DNA of 64,000 bases from Zoroaster sp. YZ-2022 (GCA_029582265.1 CM055837.1:2713148-2777147); one strand, 5' to 3'. Positions 11,493 to 23,567 are shown, counted from the first letter of the stretch. Numbers and translations: made by a program. The notes: generated from the sequence alone by a model not told the origin.

Positions 11493-12347
11493 TTTAGGTT
11501 GGTAAGCAGTTTGCAACATCTAATTCTCTATTTATACTACAGGTCCTTTAGGTTGGTAAGCAGTTTGCAACATCTAATTCTCTATTTATACTACAGGTCC
11601 TTTAGGTTGGTAAGCAGTTTGCAACATCTAATTCTCTATTTATACTACAGGTCCTTTAGGTTGGTAAGCAGTTTGCAACATCTAATTCTCTATTTATACT
11701 ACAGGTACTTTAGGTTGGTAAGCAGTTTGCAACATCTAATTCTCTATTTATACTACAGGTACTTTAGGTTGGTAAGCAGTTTGCAACATCTAATTCTCTA
11801 TTTATACTACAGGTACTTTAGGTTGGTAAGCAGTTTGTAACAGCTAATTCTCTATTTATACTACAGGTCCTTTAGGTTGGTAAGCAGTTTGCAACATCTA
11901 ATTCTCTATTTATACTACAGGTACTTTAGGTTGGTAAGCAGTTTGCAACATCTAATTCTCTATTTATACTACAGGTCCTTTAGGTTGGTAAGCAGTTTGC
12001 AACATCTAATTCTCTATTTATACTACAGGTCCTTTAGGTTGGTAAGCAGTTTGCAACATCTAATTCTCTATTTATACTACAGGTCCTTTAGGTTGGTAAG
12101 CAGTTTGCAACATCTAATTCTCTATTTATACTACAGGTCCTTTAGGTTGGTAAGCAGTTTGCAACATCTAATTCTCTATTTATACTACAGGTCCTTTAGG
12201 TTGGTAAGCAGTTTGCAACATCTAATTCTCTATTTATAACTACAGGTCCTTTAGGTTGGTAAGCAGTTTGCAACATCTAATTCTCTATTTATACTACAGG
12301 TCCTTTAGGTTGGTAAGCAGTTTGCAACATCTAATTCTCTATTTATT
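11493..12347 (+). repeat. 54-bp minisatellite, about 16 copies, splice-site-like units
   Basis: Sixteen near-identical units, the first starting at 11493 and the last truncated at 12347; one unit carries a single inserted base. Each contains TTGGTAAGC (donor-like), CTAAT (branch-like) and TATACTACAGGT (acceptor-like), delimiting a 41-nt intron-like and a 13-nt exon-like segment. Unit length is 3x18, hence long spurious open frames. Confidence 0.95.
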
Positions 12348-12348
12348 C

Positions 12349-12708
12349 TAAACAATAATAATAATAATAATAATGTGTGGACTTATATAGCGCACGTATC
12401 CACCAACTGAGTGGTGCTCAAGGCGCATTATATTATTACCCCTGCTCATAAGGCTCATAAATCATTCCTGAAACCATCTCAGCTCCCTGGGGAGTATACA
12501 GCTCAATTGCTGCCATTACAGCGCATATAGGGCTAATCAACCAACTCTGCCCTCACAGGTACCCATTTAACCCCTGGGTGGAGAGAAGCAATTATGGTTA
12601 AGTGTCTTGCTCAAGGACACAAGTGTCACGGCCGGGATTCGAACCCACATTCTGCTGCTAACACCAGAACTTGAGTCCGGTAAGCTAGACCGCTCGGCCA
12701 CGACACTC
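12349..12708 (-). mobile_element. tRNA-derived SINE, body variant A, full head
   Basis: Read on the minus strand: box-A-like TGGCCGAGCGGTCTAG (12700-12685), box-B-like GGTTCGAATCC, CTTGAGCAAGACACTTAACC, the variant A body (AATTGAGCTGTATACTCCCC), the GCGCTATATAAGTCC tail and (ATT)n at 12352-12373. The head resembles a type II (Leu/Ser) tRNA. Confidence 0.88.
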
Positions 12709-13650
12709 CACAACATATGAATATGAAGTAAACTTTGTTGTATATTTTCATCATAAGGATAGTACCTTTGCAGCCATCTGTCCTATCAAATATTATCTCA
12801 TAAACTTCCATGCTTTCTAATTTTCTACTTCAAAGGAAAGTGTCATAATATAATTATACCCAAATCTTCCTATTGATCCAGTAGCATGGGCAGTTAGCCA
12901 GTTTTTCGTAAAATGTAAATGAAACAAGCTCTATTCACTGAAGAAACACAAAGCATTGCTCGTTTCAAGGTTTACAAGACAACAAACAGACAATATCAGA
13001 AGATGTGTACACATGCACTTTCTGAAAACCATTAAGTTTGCACTTTTTAATCTGATAACTGATACACACAATCACTCTAATGGTTGGCTTGTTGCCATAG
13101 TAACCTCCCATCAAAATGTCGGCTCTGACAGGGCCCGTAGATAACCGAACAAACAGACAATAGATAATGAGACTGTCATTCTATTGAATTGATTGCGTTT
13201 ACAATTTCCGGACAACTCTCTCAGCATCAGGTGACGGTATAGCATCTAATCGAATAAGTACGTTGCCATGGAAACACCACATCCAAATTACCCGTGTTGG
13301 TTGCAGGTCCAATCTACCAGAGCTCAGGGGACCAGAGAGGATAGCTGAGAAAGTCGAGATGAGATTGCCATCATACTAAGATGGTTTGAGTGTATAATTA
13401 CTCAACCTTAAGTGCACATGTTCATGACAGGCCAAGTCCCAATGGAAGGTAGCTTCCCTCCATGTGGTGTTTATTACCTTGAAAGTGTTCATTACAGACG
13501 GATTGTGTTGCATTTGTCTAAGGTTGGGTAACCTACACCCTCTGATGACAGTAAAGGGGTTATTGCAATGGAGAGGTGTGGAAACGACACCATAATGGGG
13601 CGGTACACATTGGTGAAAATTTTCATCATTGCTGGAGGAATATACAATAC
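12709..13650. other. no gene recognised
   Basis: Non-repetitive DNA without a supportable exon. Confidence 0.45.
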
Positions 13651-13888
13651 ATATACACTCACGGAATTTAAAAACGCATCAACTTATATTTCTCAATAAA
13701 TATGTATAACTTATATGCAGTGATAAATTGAAGCCATAATTGTACATAGCACTTTTATTGTGTCAGTATGATGTGAAAATTTGCGCTCATGCTTGACTGA
13801 GAAAGTATTGATTAAAATATCATAAATATCTGCTGTTGAAAAAAGTGAAATATTGGGATGATGCGTTTTTAAATTCCGTGAGTATACT
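13651..13888. mobile_element. MITE with 24-bp perfect inverted repeats
   Basis: ACTCACGGAATTTAAAAACG... at 13657-13680 is matched perfectly by its complement at 13860-13883, flanked by TATA-type sequence on both sides. TA-rich flanks fit a Tc1/mariner-type passenger (inference). No coding capacity. Confidence 0.75.
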
Positions 13889-15216
13889 ATACATGTATGT
13901 AAAAAACAGCAGCAAAAAATGCTGTTTTGCTTCCAGGAGTTGTCGCTTTTGATCGTATTTGAGTGAGAGGTGGACTCTAGAGAAATTGATGGGCTTGTGT
14001 TCAGCGATGCATCTTGATTTTAAATTGCATATTAGTATGGCCTGCATGCAAAATAATTTATGAAGACATAATTTCATTTCATAGCCGTCTTTTTCATTGT
14101 CCTTGTTGTGTGTGAGGGAAATGGGGGGGGGCTGATCAGCTCTGCACTTTCCCCATGAATCCACGAACCTGTCACTCATAAATGTATCTTAAACTCAGTT
14201 TTTATGTAGGGTTCTGTGCTATATGAATTATCAAAGACAGATTTTGTTTTTCCAATTAAAAGTCCTCCATGCATCCATACAACACTGGAGTCTGACATCA
14301 AAGATTGCCTACTTAGTCTCCCTCATGTTTCCAGCATCACTTTAGATTATGCAGCAAGTCCTCGCAATCATGGCAAAACAATTTAAAAGATGAAATGCTT
14401 GATAATACACACATACTGAATATCAATTGATTGCTTCGCCTTGGTGAGCAAAATAATGAAGTTAGGTCCAACGTACTTCATCACTGTGCCATTTAGTCCC
14501 CAAGAGCCACTGCATGACAGAAATAACCACTGCAGGCTACTTGAGTAGAGATTTAACCTCTGACCGGCGGCTTAAACCACTCAACCACTCTGGCGATTGG
14601 CCAGATGAATCCCAAGATAGCAGTAGGTGCTGAAAGGTTTCTTGTACCTTCAAAAGGAGAAAAGCCTCCCCCAAAGTGATTTATACAAAGTAGGAAAATA
14701 ATGTATTCAAGGCACAGACTCCCAGCTATAATATAAGCTTCTGAGTCTATTGTGATAAACAACATGATAATGTCGGCCACTGTGGAATTGTCCATCTCAC
14801 TGTTATGAATGGCTAGTCTATGCCTAGTGCAAAGACAAGGTCTTTCATCAACAGACCCATAAAAGGTCCCCCCCCCCCTACCATGGTGGAGGGAGGATAT
14901 CCCTCAACTTCAAAATCTACCTTGCCAATCTATGGAAGAGGGCCTTTTAAAACCTAAATTTAACACTTCTTCATAGCAACTTGGTAAGTTCCCATAATTA
15001 CAAGACTCCAAATATGACTAGAAAGGTTTTTATGATAACAAATTTCTTACAAAGTTATTGAGAAAAAAAAAAACGTAAATTGTTTTTAACAAATCCACTA
15101 TACACTATTGGTAATCTCAACATTATAAGATCACAGTTTTACATAAAACTTCATTGGTGTTAAGTTGATCAGTGATGGTAAATGTACATGTATCAAACAT
15201 CCCTTGAAATATTTGT
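13889..15216. other. no gene recognised
   Basis: No exon or repeat family seen. The 119-residue minus-strand frame at 13820-14179 overlaps the MITE end and resembles nothing known. Confidence 0.45.
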
Positions 15217-16310
15217 CTCAGCTTCTATTCTGTTTCAGCTTCTATTGTTATTCTGTTTCAGCTTCTATTGTTATTCTGTCTCAGCTTCTATTGTTATTCT
15301 GTTTCAGCTTCTATTGTTATTCTGTCTCAGCTTCTATTGTTATTCTGTCTCAGCTTCTATTGTTATTCTCTCAGCTTCTATTCTGTTTCAGCTTCTATTG
15401 TTATTCTGTTTCAGCTTCTATTGTTATTCTGTCTCAGCTTCTATTGTTATTCTGTCTCAGCTTCTATTGTTATTCTGTCTCAGCTTCTATTGTTATTCTG
15501 TTTCAGCTTCTATTGTTATTCTCTCAGCTTCTATTGTTATTCTGTCTCAGCTTCTATTGTTATTCTGTCTCAGCTTCTATTGTTATTCTCTCAGATTCTA
15601 TTGTTATTCTGTCTCAGCTTCTATTGTTATTCTGTCTCAGCTTCTATTGTTATTGTCTCAGCTTCTATTGTTATTCTGTTTCAGCTTCTATTGTTATTCT
15701 CTCAGCTTCTATTGTTATTCTGTTTCAGCTTCTATTGTTATTCTGTCTCAGCTTCTATTGTTATTCTGTCTCAGCTTCTATTGTTATTCTGTTTCAGCTT
15801 CTATTGTTATTCTCTCATTGTTATTCTGTTTCAGCTTCTATTGTTATTCTGTCTCAGCTTCATTGTTATTCTGTCTCAGCTTCTGTCTCAGCTTCTATTC
15901 TCTCAGCTTCTATTGTTATTCTGTTTCAGCTTCTATTGTTATTCTGTCTCAGCTTCTATTGTTATTCTGTCTCAGCTTCTATTGTTATTCTGTCTCAGCT
16001 TCTATTGTTTTCTGCCTCAGCTTCTATTGTTATTCTGTTTCAGCTTCTATTGTTATTCTCTCAGCTTCTATTGTTATTCTGTTTCAGCTTTGATCTCTCA
16101 GCTTCTATTGTTTCTGTTTCAGCTTCTATTGTTATTCTGTTTCAGCTTCTTCTCTCAGCTTCTATTGTTATTCTGTTTCTGCTTGTATTGTTATTCTCTC
16201 AGCTTCTATTGTTATTCTGTTTCAGCTTCTATTGTTATTCTGTCTCAGCTTCTATTGTTATTCTGTCTCAGCTTCTACTGTTATTCTATCTCAGATTCTA
16301 TTGTTTTTGT
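15217..16310 (+). repeat. 23-bp pyrimidine-rich minisatellite, about 47 copies
   Basis: Units built from CAGCTTCTATTGTTATTCTG plus TCT or TTT, with scattered deletions. No stop codons arise in any plus-strand frame, so three overlapping long open frames appear; they encode only a Leu/Ser/Phe repeat and are not genes. Each unit ends in a good acceptor-like TTATTCTGTCTCAG. Confidence 0.95.
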
Positions 16311-18723
16311 AAAATTAGTGGAATAATTAGGAAAATGAATTTCTGCCATCCAGAGACAAAATGTTTTTTTGTTCGTTGAATAACGATATTATCTTTCAAA
16401 ATTTGTTCGGTTTTTTAATTCTATTTGTTGGGTCTCTTGAACCAAACACATGCAATATATCTTTAAAAAAGGAATTATTTTAGATTGCAACATAATGCAG
16501 ACCTGTATGTAGGAAACTACATAATGCAAATGTATGTGTAGGAAAAGAATTCAAATATTTACGTTTGACCAAAGTTGTAAAAAGGCTTTAATAAAAACCA
16601 TATTACTACTTGTTTATGAATATATCAACATCCTCAGAGAGTTTTCCCAGATGAACATGTACAGTCACCTGTGAAACATCCTACTAAGGATGTCAGGCTC
16701 CTTCCGTGGATAAAACTGGAAATTGACAAAGTGGAACAGCGACCTGTGTTCTCTCTTTACTGCTGACATTCAATCCTACATGCCGGGGATGCTAAACAGG
16801 TGTTATAAATTCATCTCACAATCAAACAGGTAATCCAATAGCACAGTTTTAAGCCAGTATAACACTTTTTGACTGTAAATTATGCCAAAAAATGTTATTG
16901 GCCTTACATTTCGAACCTAGCAGGTTCTTTCTCAAAGGCAAAATGGACTGTATTATACATTTATAACTCCTTGAAGAATGAAGAGATAGATCTATATAAA
17001 AACCAACCTGTGAAAGTTTCAGCTTATTTCATTGTGTTGCTAACAAGAAAATTGTGATAATTTTAAATTTTTAATAATTTTGTCTTAATCATTCCGAAAG
17101 GATTTTACGTCTCCGAGATCTGGATGACAATTCTTAAAAGTACCATGTCACAAAGCTTGCCCGAACCTGGTGGAACGACCCACATGTATTGACGGCACAC
17201 CCACTTGTTCTTCGATTTCATACTGCAATATGATTCTATTGCTGAAATGGTAGCTATTTTATAAGTAAGATTCCAATCTTTTTCAAAACAGAAATCATGA
17301 TCAACTTTTCAACACCAAATAAGCTTTTAGATAATAATTTGATAAAGTTGTACCTTCCTGTTAGCTACAGGCGACACAGAACATGTATCCTATCTTTATG
17401 AATCACCACCCGAGCTTTGCATTTTACTGGTTTAAACACTGTGGGATGACTGTGAATTATAAAAAGCTGTGCGATTAAAATATTGCTATTCCAAGGAAGT
17501 CAGCCTGAAGATGTTGTCTCAAGTAGAGCTGCCAAAACATGCCTTGATCTAGTGAGCAGTGTGTCTTCCAGCTGTCTGTGTCACCTCAACTGCTTCTTCC
17601 ACAGTATTCTTACAAGGACTTACTCATCAATGAACTGGGTGTGACCATCACGGAGATTCTACACAGTGAATCTATGGCGCAACACTAATGGCATCCCCAT
17701 AAATATGAACAGTAAATTCTGAAATTATTCCACAGGTGATGATGATCCCATCCGAGACTTGGACACAAGAAGTATGTTCCATGGATTCTTCGCAGCTGAT
17801 GCTCATCCCAGCCAAGACTCATCCATCACAGTTACCCTCTACACTGTACCCTAACAAATCCCGACTACTAATGTTCTTCAAACTGCTGATCCAAACAAAT
17901 ATTGATTAATTTTCCAGGCCACATGTCGCGCACCGTCATCAACCACTTTCACATCCCGCCGTTAAGAGGACACGGCTCACGCTACAGCACTCACCTCCAC
18001 ATATACAGCCACTTCCCGCTGATTCTTCTACTCTCACAAATTCATCACACTCTCTGAACCAAATTAATGAAAAACACAAGCCTTGCGTAAGGAAGTACAC
18101 TCTTGTATTTCCCACCAACCTACTCTATGTTTACTTATCAAGCAATGCCTTTACCCTCTAGGATATTGATTTATTTTTCATGCTGGCTCTCTTCTAATCC
18201 CGTTTTCATGAGTCCCCTGAATGGTAAGCTTTCAATGCCCTTACCTACCCCCCCCCCCCCCCCCAACAACAACTCGTTCCCATTAACTTTGCCAACAACG
18301 CCTCTGATGATGATGAGGTGATGTAGATTGGCAAGATGATAGTATTTGCGTTTCAGGTATAGGGCACTGTAGGCCGGAGTGCAAGTGCTTCCATTCCCTA
18401 GGTAAACCAAAACCACAGAACAGGAAACGGGAGAGTTTGCGTACGGAGGGCTCACTTTATTGATTAGATCCCATGTCAGATTGTCACAACCACTGCATGC
18501 TTAAAATTCATGAAATGCACAAATTATCAATGCATACTGCAAATTCATTGATTTTCCAACGAAGATAATTGCAAAAATTCAAAAGAAACGGTTTCTTTTT
18601 AGTTAAAAGCAGAAGCAGTATCAATTAAATAAATATTATTCCTCTTTTTTTCACTATGACCTGAAATTAAATTTTAAATACATTTTGACTAAATCTGTAC
18701 ACATAATCTTTTTCTTTTTTTAA
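16311..18723. other. no gene recognised
   Basis: About 2.4 kb without an identifiable exon. Poly-C at about 18249-18264. At 17503-17540 there is CCTGAAGATG followed by CCAAAACATG, a pattern seen in Penelope-like ends, but too short to call. Confidence 0.4.
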
Positions 18724-18832
18724 CCCTATGACTGCAAGAGTCAAAATCCGTCAAAATTTTGATACATACCAAGGTATACATGTAGCTAGTGCACTTAAAA
18801 GTCGAACACTGTCAAACCATAGAGAAAGGATT
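18724..18832 (-). mobile_element. fragment of TTAA MITE type b
   Basis: Begins TTAACCCTATGACTGCAAG and contains GTCAAAATTTTGATACAT and GAACACTGTCAAACCATA, matching type b ends. The other half is absent. Confidence 0.65.
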
Positions 18833-19201
18833 TAAAGATTTCCGATAATTTTATCATCTAAAAGCTAACTTGATGTGAAGATGATAAAGGTACCAATCAC
18901 CCTTGGAACATTTTTTTTTTCAGTCTGAACATGGAGGAAGGAAAAAAGACTCCATGGTCGTAAGTGCTGTTATTTCAGAGAAACCATGACAAAATATTTG
19001 CACAAAATTACCTGGCGGCAACGTTTCGATTCAAGAGTGTTCTGTAAAGGTTGTCAGACTTTTTCTAATGACTTGGACTCTGCATTGAGCTTATATTTTC
19101 AGGTTGATATTTAAAATACATCTTCACTCAATAAATTACTCATAGAAACCGTTTTGTCAATATTCCCAAAGTTGTATGTACCTTCCCTAATCGACAACAA
19201 A
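18833..19201. other. dispersed fragments related to the 81-bp repeat flank
   Basis: The GACTTGGACTCTGCATTGAG word (19072-19091) recurs near 51222, and the ACTCATAGAAACCGTTTTG and GTACCTTCCC words resemble the 81-bp unit. No gene. Confidence 0.4.
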
Positions 19202-19361
19202 TCAAGGGCTTAAAACCAGAACTGATTATGTCAAAAAATCGGCACTTTGAAAAAAAAAAATGAGTTTAAAAGTTTGATGAATCTTTCTGAAAAATCAGAA
19301 ACTCCCCATAACACATTTTAGGCAAAAGTGGACATACCCAGTTCTGGTTTTAAGCCCTCGA
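19202..19361. mobile_element. 160-bp MITE with 22-bp inverted repeats
   Basis: AGGGCTTAAAACCAGAACT (19205-19223) is matched perfectly by AGTTCTGGTTTTAAGCCCT (19340-19358); with one mismatch the arms extend to 22 bp. Confidence 0.8.
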
Positions 19362-19548
19362 AATATAGCTAAATCAATTTTGGCTAATGAATAATTAATG
19401 AAGGTACGTACTATTCTATTGGATAGGAGCATTCTGGAGGGCTGTTTGGTCATTGTTATTCAAATGACTGGGGTGGGACTGGGAAGTGGGGAATTGTGAG
19501 TATTATAGTGAGTAACTACTACATGTACAGTACATGAAGGACTACATT

Positions 19549-19898
19549 AGGCCACCAAAAAAAAGTCTCCGGTTTCTGGTCTCCGCGTGCATCACCTCAG
19601 ACCCGCACGTCGGCATTTTTAATTTTCTTTTTTTTGTGCTATGAAACGATGTCCAATTGCAGCCAAAATTGCTGGATCGATTGGAATTTTTTTCACATAG
19701 GGGTATGAATGTTTGCCCGATTTGTGAGGCCTCTCTTAGCCATGATACTTTGTATATGGGAAATTTGGTCCCCGCGTATACAATGTATAACGTATTTCCC
19801 TGTTGGCAAAAAAAAAAAATATGGCCGAAAAAAAAAGCGCATCACTGCACCGATTTTGAAACCGACCGATGACCAGAAACTGAAGACTTTTTTGGCCT
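19549..19898 (+). mobile_element. dispersed inverted-repeat element, family E copy 1
   Basis: Ends AGGCCACCAAAAAAAAGTCT and TGAAGACTTTTTTGGCCT are inverted, and the next bases (GTTTCTGGTC / GACCAGAAAC) also pair. Interior words TGCAGCCAAAATTGC and GAGGCCTCTCTTAGCCA recur in copies at 27985-28432 and 34366-34732, both inverted relative to this one. Confidence 0.8.
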
Positions 19899-20760
19899 TG
19901 CAATGGAAATTCTAGAAATACATGTACATGTAGGACTATGTGAGTGTTTACACCATCGGTGATGTCAGCAACTGCTTCTGTGAATCTGCTTACATTCTTG
20001 GAATCAACCAACCTAGGAAATTTAACCTCAATGTGGAGTTGAATTCATGATGAGATTAGTGTGAAAAACATTCACAATATTTACAGAAAACACCTGTTGA
20101 ATATGTGAATATATTTCGTATGTTTTCTCTGAAATGAGAGCACTTTAGATAGCGTCATTTTTCAGGATGACTGGTAACTTTTAAACCAAATTCATTTCAA
20201 GTTAAAGCTTTCGCATTATAATTTGGAATTTGTTTTAATCTGGTTATTACCAATTTTGTACTTTCCTACCAGTGGGCTCACTGGAATAAATATGTGACTC
20301 TCTAGAGCCCATTGATTAAATTTTTGGCACACTGCTAGCAATGTATCCAACCTGTTCTGGAGAAAGAAGCCATTTATATATCCAACCTGCTCAGGAGAAA
20401 GGCACTATAAAGCATTGAATGATAAGTCTGGGACTTAATCCCATAAAAGATAATAAATCAGCTTATTAGAGCAAGTAACAGGTGCAGAACACCTGCTAGC
20501 AATCACACAATGTGTTGGCAGGTAATGAACCATTAATGGATCATTACAATTTCCTTTCATTCATGCTATCAATGTATCAGCACTTGACATAATTGGGCTA
20601 ATGACTGAATGACCAGAGTTTCCCCTAGTTACTAGCTGATGATGAGTGGTTAGCCCTTGGTCATGAGAAAAAAGATGATGCACTGAAATATTAATAGACC
20701 TGTCAATACCCACTGTACAGTGCATTGGGATATTATTTTAAATGTACTAAGAATGAATTA
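19899..20760. promoter_or_regulatory. non-repetitive DNA with homeodomain-core cluster
   Basis: No exon. The block 20460-20700 contains AGGTAATGAACC, CCATTAATGG, ATAATTGGGCTAATGAC and AATATTAATAG, i.e. several TAAT cores close together, a composition seen in developmental enhancers. Inference only. Confidence 0.25.
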
Positions 20761-20764
20761 TTAA

Positions 20765-22509
20765 CCCTAACTCCCTAGGCCCATTTGCTTACACATAACC
20801 TGAATCCTTCCTAACTCCCTAGGCCCATTTGCTTACACATAACCTGAATCCTTCCTAACTCCCCAGGCCCATTTGCTTACACATAACCTGAATCCTTCCT
20901 AACTCCCCAGGCCCATTTGCTTACACATAACCTGAATCCTTCCTAACTCCCTAGGCCCATTTGCTTACACATAACCTGAATCCTTCCTAACTCCCTAGGC
21001 CCATTTGCTTACACATAACCTGAATCCTTCCTAACTCTCTAGGCCCATTTGCTTACACATAACCTGAATCCTTCCTAACTCCCTAGGCCCATTTGCTTAC
21101 ACATAACCTGAATCCTTCCTAACTCCCTAGGCCCATTTGCTTACACATAACCTGAATCCTTCCTAACTCTCTAGGCCCATTTGCTTACACATAACCTGAA
21201 TCCTTCCTATAACTCCCCAGGCCCATTTGCTTACACATAACCTGAATCCTTCCTAACTCCCTAGGCCCATTTGCTTACACATAACCTGAATCCTTCCTAA
21301 CTCCCTAGGCCCATTTGCTTACACATAACCTGAATCCTTCCTAACTCCCTAGGCCCATTTGCTTACACATAACCTGAATCCTTCCTAACTCCCTAGGCCC
21401 ATTTGCTTACACATAACCTGAATCCTTCCTAACTCTCTAGGCCCATTTGCTTACACATAACCTGAATCCTTCCTAACTCCCTAGGCCCATTAATTTGCTT
21501 ACACATAACCTGAATCCTTCCTAACTCCCCAGGCCCATTTGCTTACACATAACCTGAATCCTTCCTAACTCCCTAGGCCCATTTGCTTACACATAACCTG
21601 AATCCTTCCTAACTCCCTAGGCCCATTTGCTTACACATAACCTGAATCCTTCCTAACTCCCTAGGCCCATTTGCTTACACATAACCTGAATCCTTCCTAA
21701 CTCCCTAGGCCCATTTGCTTACACATAACCTGAATCCTTCCTAACTCTCTAGGCCCATTTGCTTACACATAACCTGAATCCTTCCTAACTCCCTAGGCCC
21801 ATTTGCTTACACATAACCTGAATCCTTCCTAACTCTCTAGGCCCATTTGCTTACACATAACCTGAATCCTTCCTAACTCCCTAGGCCCATTTGCTTACAC
21901 ATAACCTGAATCCTTCCTAACTCCCTAGGCCCATTTGCTTACACATAACCTGAATCCTTCCTAACTCCCTAGGCCCATTTGCTTACACATAACCTGAATC
22001 CTCCCTAACTCCCTAGGCCTATTTGCTTACACATAACCTGAATCCTTTCTAACTCCCTAGGCCCATTTGCTTACACATAACCTGAATCCTTCCTAACTCC
22101 CTAGGCCCATTTGCTTACACATAACCTGAATCCTTCCTAACTCCCTAGGCCCATTTGCTTACACATAACCTGAATCCTCCAAAATCCTTCAGTAGTAAAG
22201 CAAGCACATGACATGTATGCACACATGTGTTTCTAATCTGTGATACATGTACATGGCCAGGGACCCTCCCTGCATGCATGGAGTAATAAACAGTGTCCAG
22301 TGACCCAAGCACTGACCTTGCAATCACTACAACAAACATGGATGTACATGTACCATGGAAAGGCAAGTTTGCCTAATAACCTCAATCCTCCAAAATCCTT
22401 CACTTTAATAGCAAAGAGCATGTAGCATGTTGTAACCTCAATCCTTCAAAATCCTTCACTTTAGCAAAGAGGATTTGGGAGGATTTGGGAGGATTTGGGA
22501 AGGTTCGGG
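20765..22509. mobile_element. TTAA-flanked element carrying an internal minisatellite
   Basis: TTAA at 20761-20764 and 22510-22513. Left end CCCTAACTCCCTAGG and right end GGTTCGGG are imperfect inverted ends like those of elements at 30451, 44223 and 49927. Most of its 1.75 kb is the 44-bp array; the remainder (22179-22509) has AATCCTCCAAAATCC words and a final GAGGATTTGG triplet. Confidence 0.7.
20771..22178. repeat. 44-bp minisatellite, about 32 copies
   Basis: Unit contains CCCTAGGCCCATTTGCTTAC and ACATAACCTGAATCCTTCC; copies differ mainly as CCCTAGG, CCCCAGG or CTCTAGG. The unit corresponds to the left subterminal region (CCTAGG ... CCTGAATCC) of the TTAACCCTAACC elements. Confidence 0.95.
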
Positions 22510-22821
22510 TTAATATTTACCAAGAATCAAGAAACAAAGAAAGCAAAAGCCTCACAATATAACACAGAATCCTTTTTTTTTCATTTTTATTCAATTTGTT
22601 TTAAATTTCAATGTGCAAGAAATGGGAATATTTGCAAAAAAAGTGTGAGAATTCAAATCGGCAAGATGTGCCACGTGGCATTTGAACGGACATGGGGAAT
22701 TCTGGACTCATGTATGAATCTCAGGGAATGATGTCATTCAAAATTTTTGCAAAGCAACATTTTTTAGGCAGAAATATTTTTGTGTATGTAATGATGATTT
22801 TTGAAAGCAAATCTTGAATTT

Positions 22822-22962
22822 AGTCCTCAAGACGATCAGAGCATACTGATCAAAACGTCGAGTTGTATTACTAATTACTACTCAATAGAGAATTTCACAT
22901 GGTGTCACCGCAACTAGTCTTACTTATCCTCTTCACCATGCAAAGCTACAAGTTTTACCTAT
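22822..22962 (-). mobile_element. GGTGACACCATGTG family, long copy
   Basis: Flanked by the 13-bp direct repeat AAATCTTGAATTT at 22809-22821 and 22963-22975. On the minus strand it runs from AGGTAAAACTTGTAGC through GTGACACCATGTG to GATCGTCTTGAGG. Confidence 0.8.
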
Positions 22963-22985
22963 AAATCTTGAATTTCATTAATTAA

Positions 22986-23546
22986 AACCCTTTTACACAT
23001 GGAGGCCACTCCAAACCACTAAATGTCCAATATGTTGTACACATACTAACCCTTTTAGGTAATCTTGTATGTAAAACTCTGAGGCCACTGGAGACGACTG
23101 AAAAAAAACTATCATCTTGGGATTTTCAGCAGTTATTTTGTAAACACAAACTCTCAATAGTAAGCCACCATCAGCCACTGAGACTGGAACATAATAAATA
23201 GTATGCCCCTGCAATACATCAATCACAAACCACTAAAACCAACAGACATGAGGTATTATGTTACTATGCAGTATAGCCATTAGGAGCCACTGCCTTCCAT
23301 AGCAATGGCTTGGAGTAGCCTCAATGGTTTGTTCATAAATTTGCACTGATAGTAGGAGGGTATAGCCATTAGGAGCCACTGCCTTCCATAGCAATGGCTT
23401 GGAGTGGCCCTCAATGGTTTGTTCATAAATTTGCACTGATAGTAGGAGGGTATAGCCATTAGGAGCCACTGCCTTCCATAGCAATGGCTTGGAGTGGCCC
23501 TCAATGGTTTGTTCATAAAATTGCACTGATACATGTAGTAGGAGGG
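22986..23546. mobile_element. TTAA-flanked MITE, type c, with triplicated right end
   Basis: TTAA at 22982-22985 and 23547-23550. Starts with ACATGGAGGCCACTCC like the 50557 copy. The last 89-90 bp, including the GTAGGAGGG end, are present three times in tandem (23272, 23361, 23451), with AGCCATTAGGAGCCACTGCC in each. Confidence 0.8.
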
Positions 23547-23567
23547 TTAAGCAAATATTGTGTAGCA

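Noticed and set aside
11499..12239. 113- and 120-codon frames with an 18-residue repeat
   Set aside because: Created by a 54-bp (3x18) minisatellite; no start context or independent coding signal.
15165..16379. Three overlapping plus-strand reading frames of 303-404 codons
   Set aside because: They arise only because a 23-bp pyrimidine-rich repeat contains no stop in any frame; the product would be a Leu/Ser/Phe repeat.
17503..17690. Penelope-like relic (CCTGAAGATG ... CCAAAACATG)
   Set aside because: The match is confined to two short words; no GIY-YIG or reverse transcriptase sequence nearby.
20761..20775. Telomeric repeat (TTAACCCTAAC, also at 44219 and 50190)
   Set aside because: Only one or two hexamer-like words at element ends; they are inverted termini next to TTAA, not a TTAGGG array.
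20771..22178. CRISPR array
   Set aside because: Units are contiguous without unique spacers, and the sequence is clearly eukaryotic.
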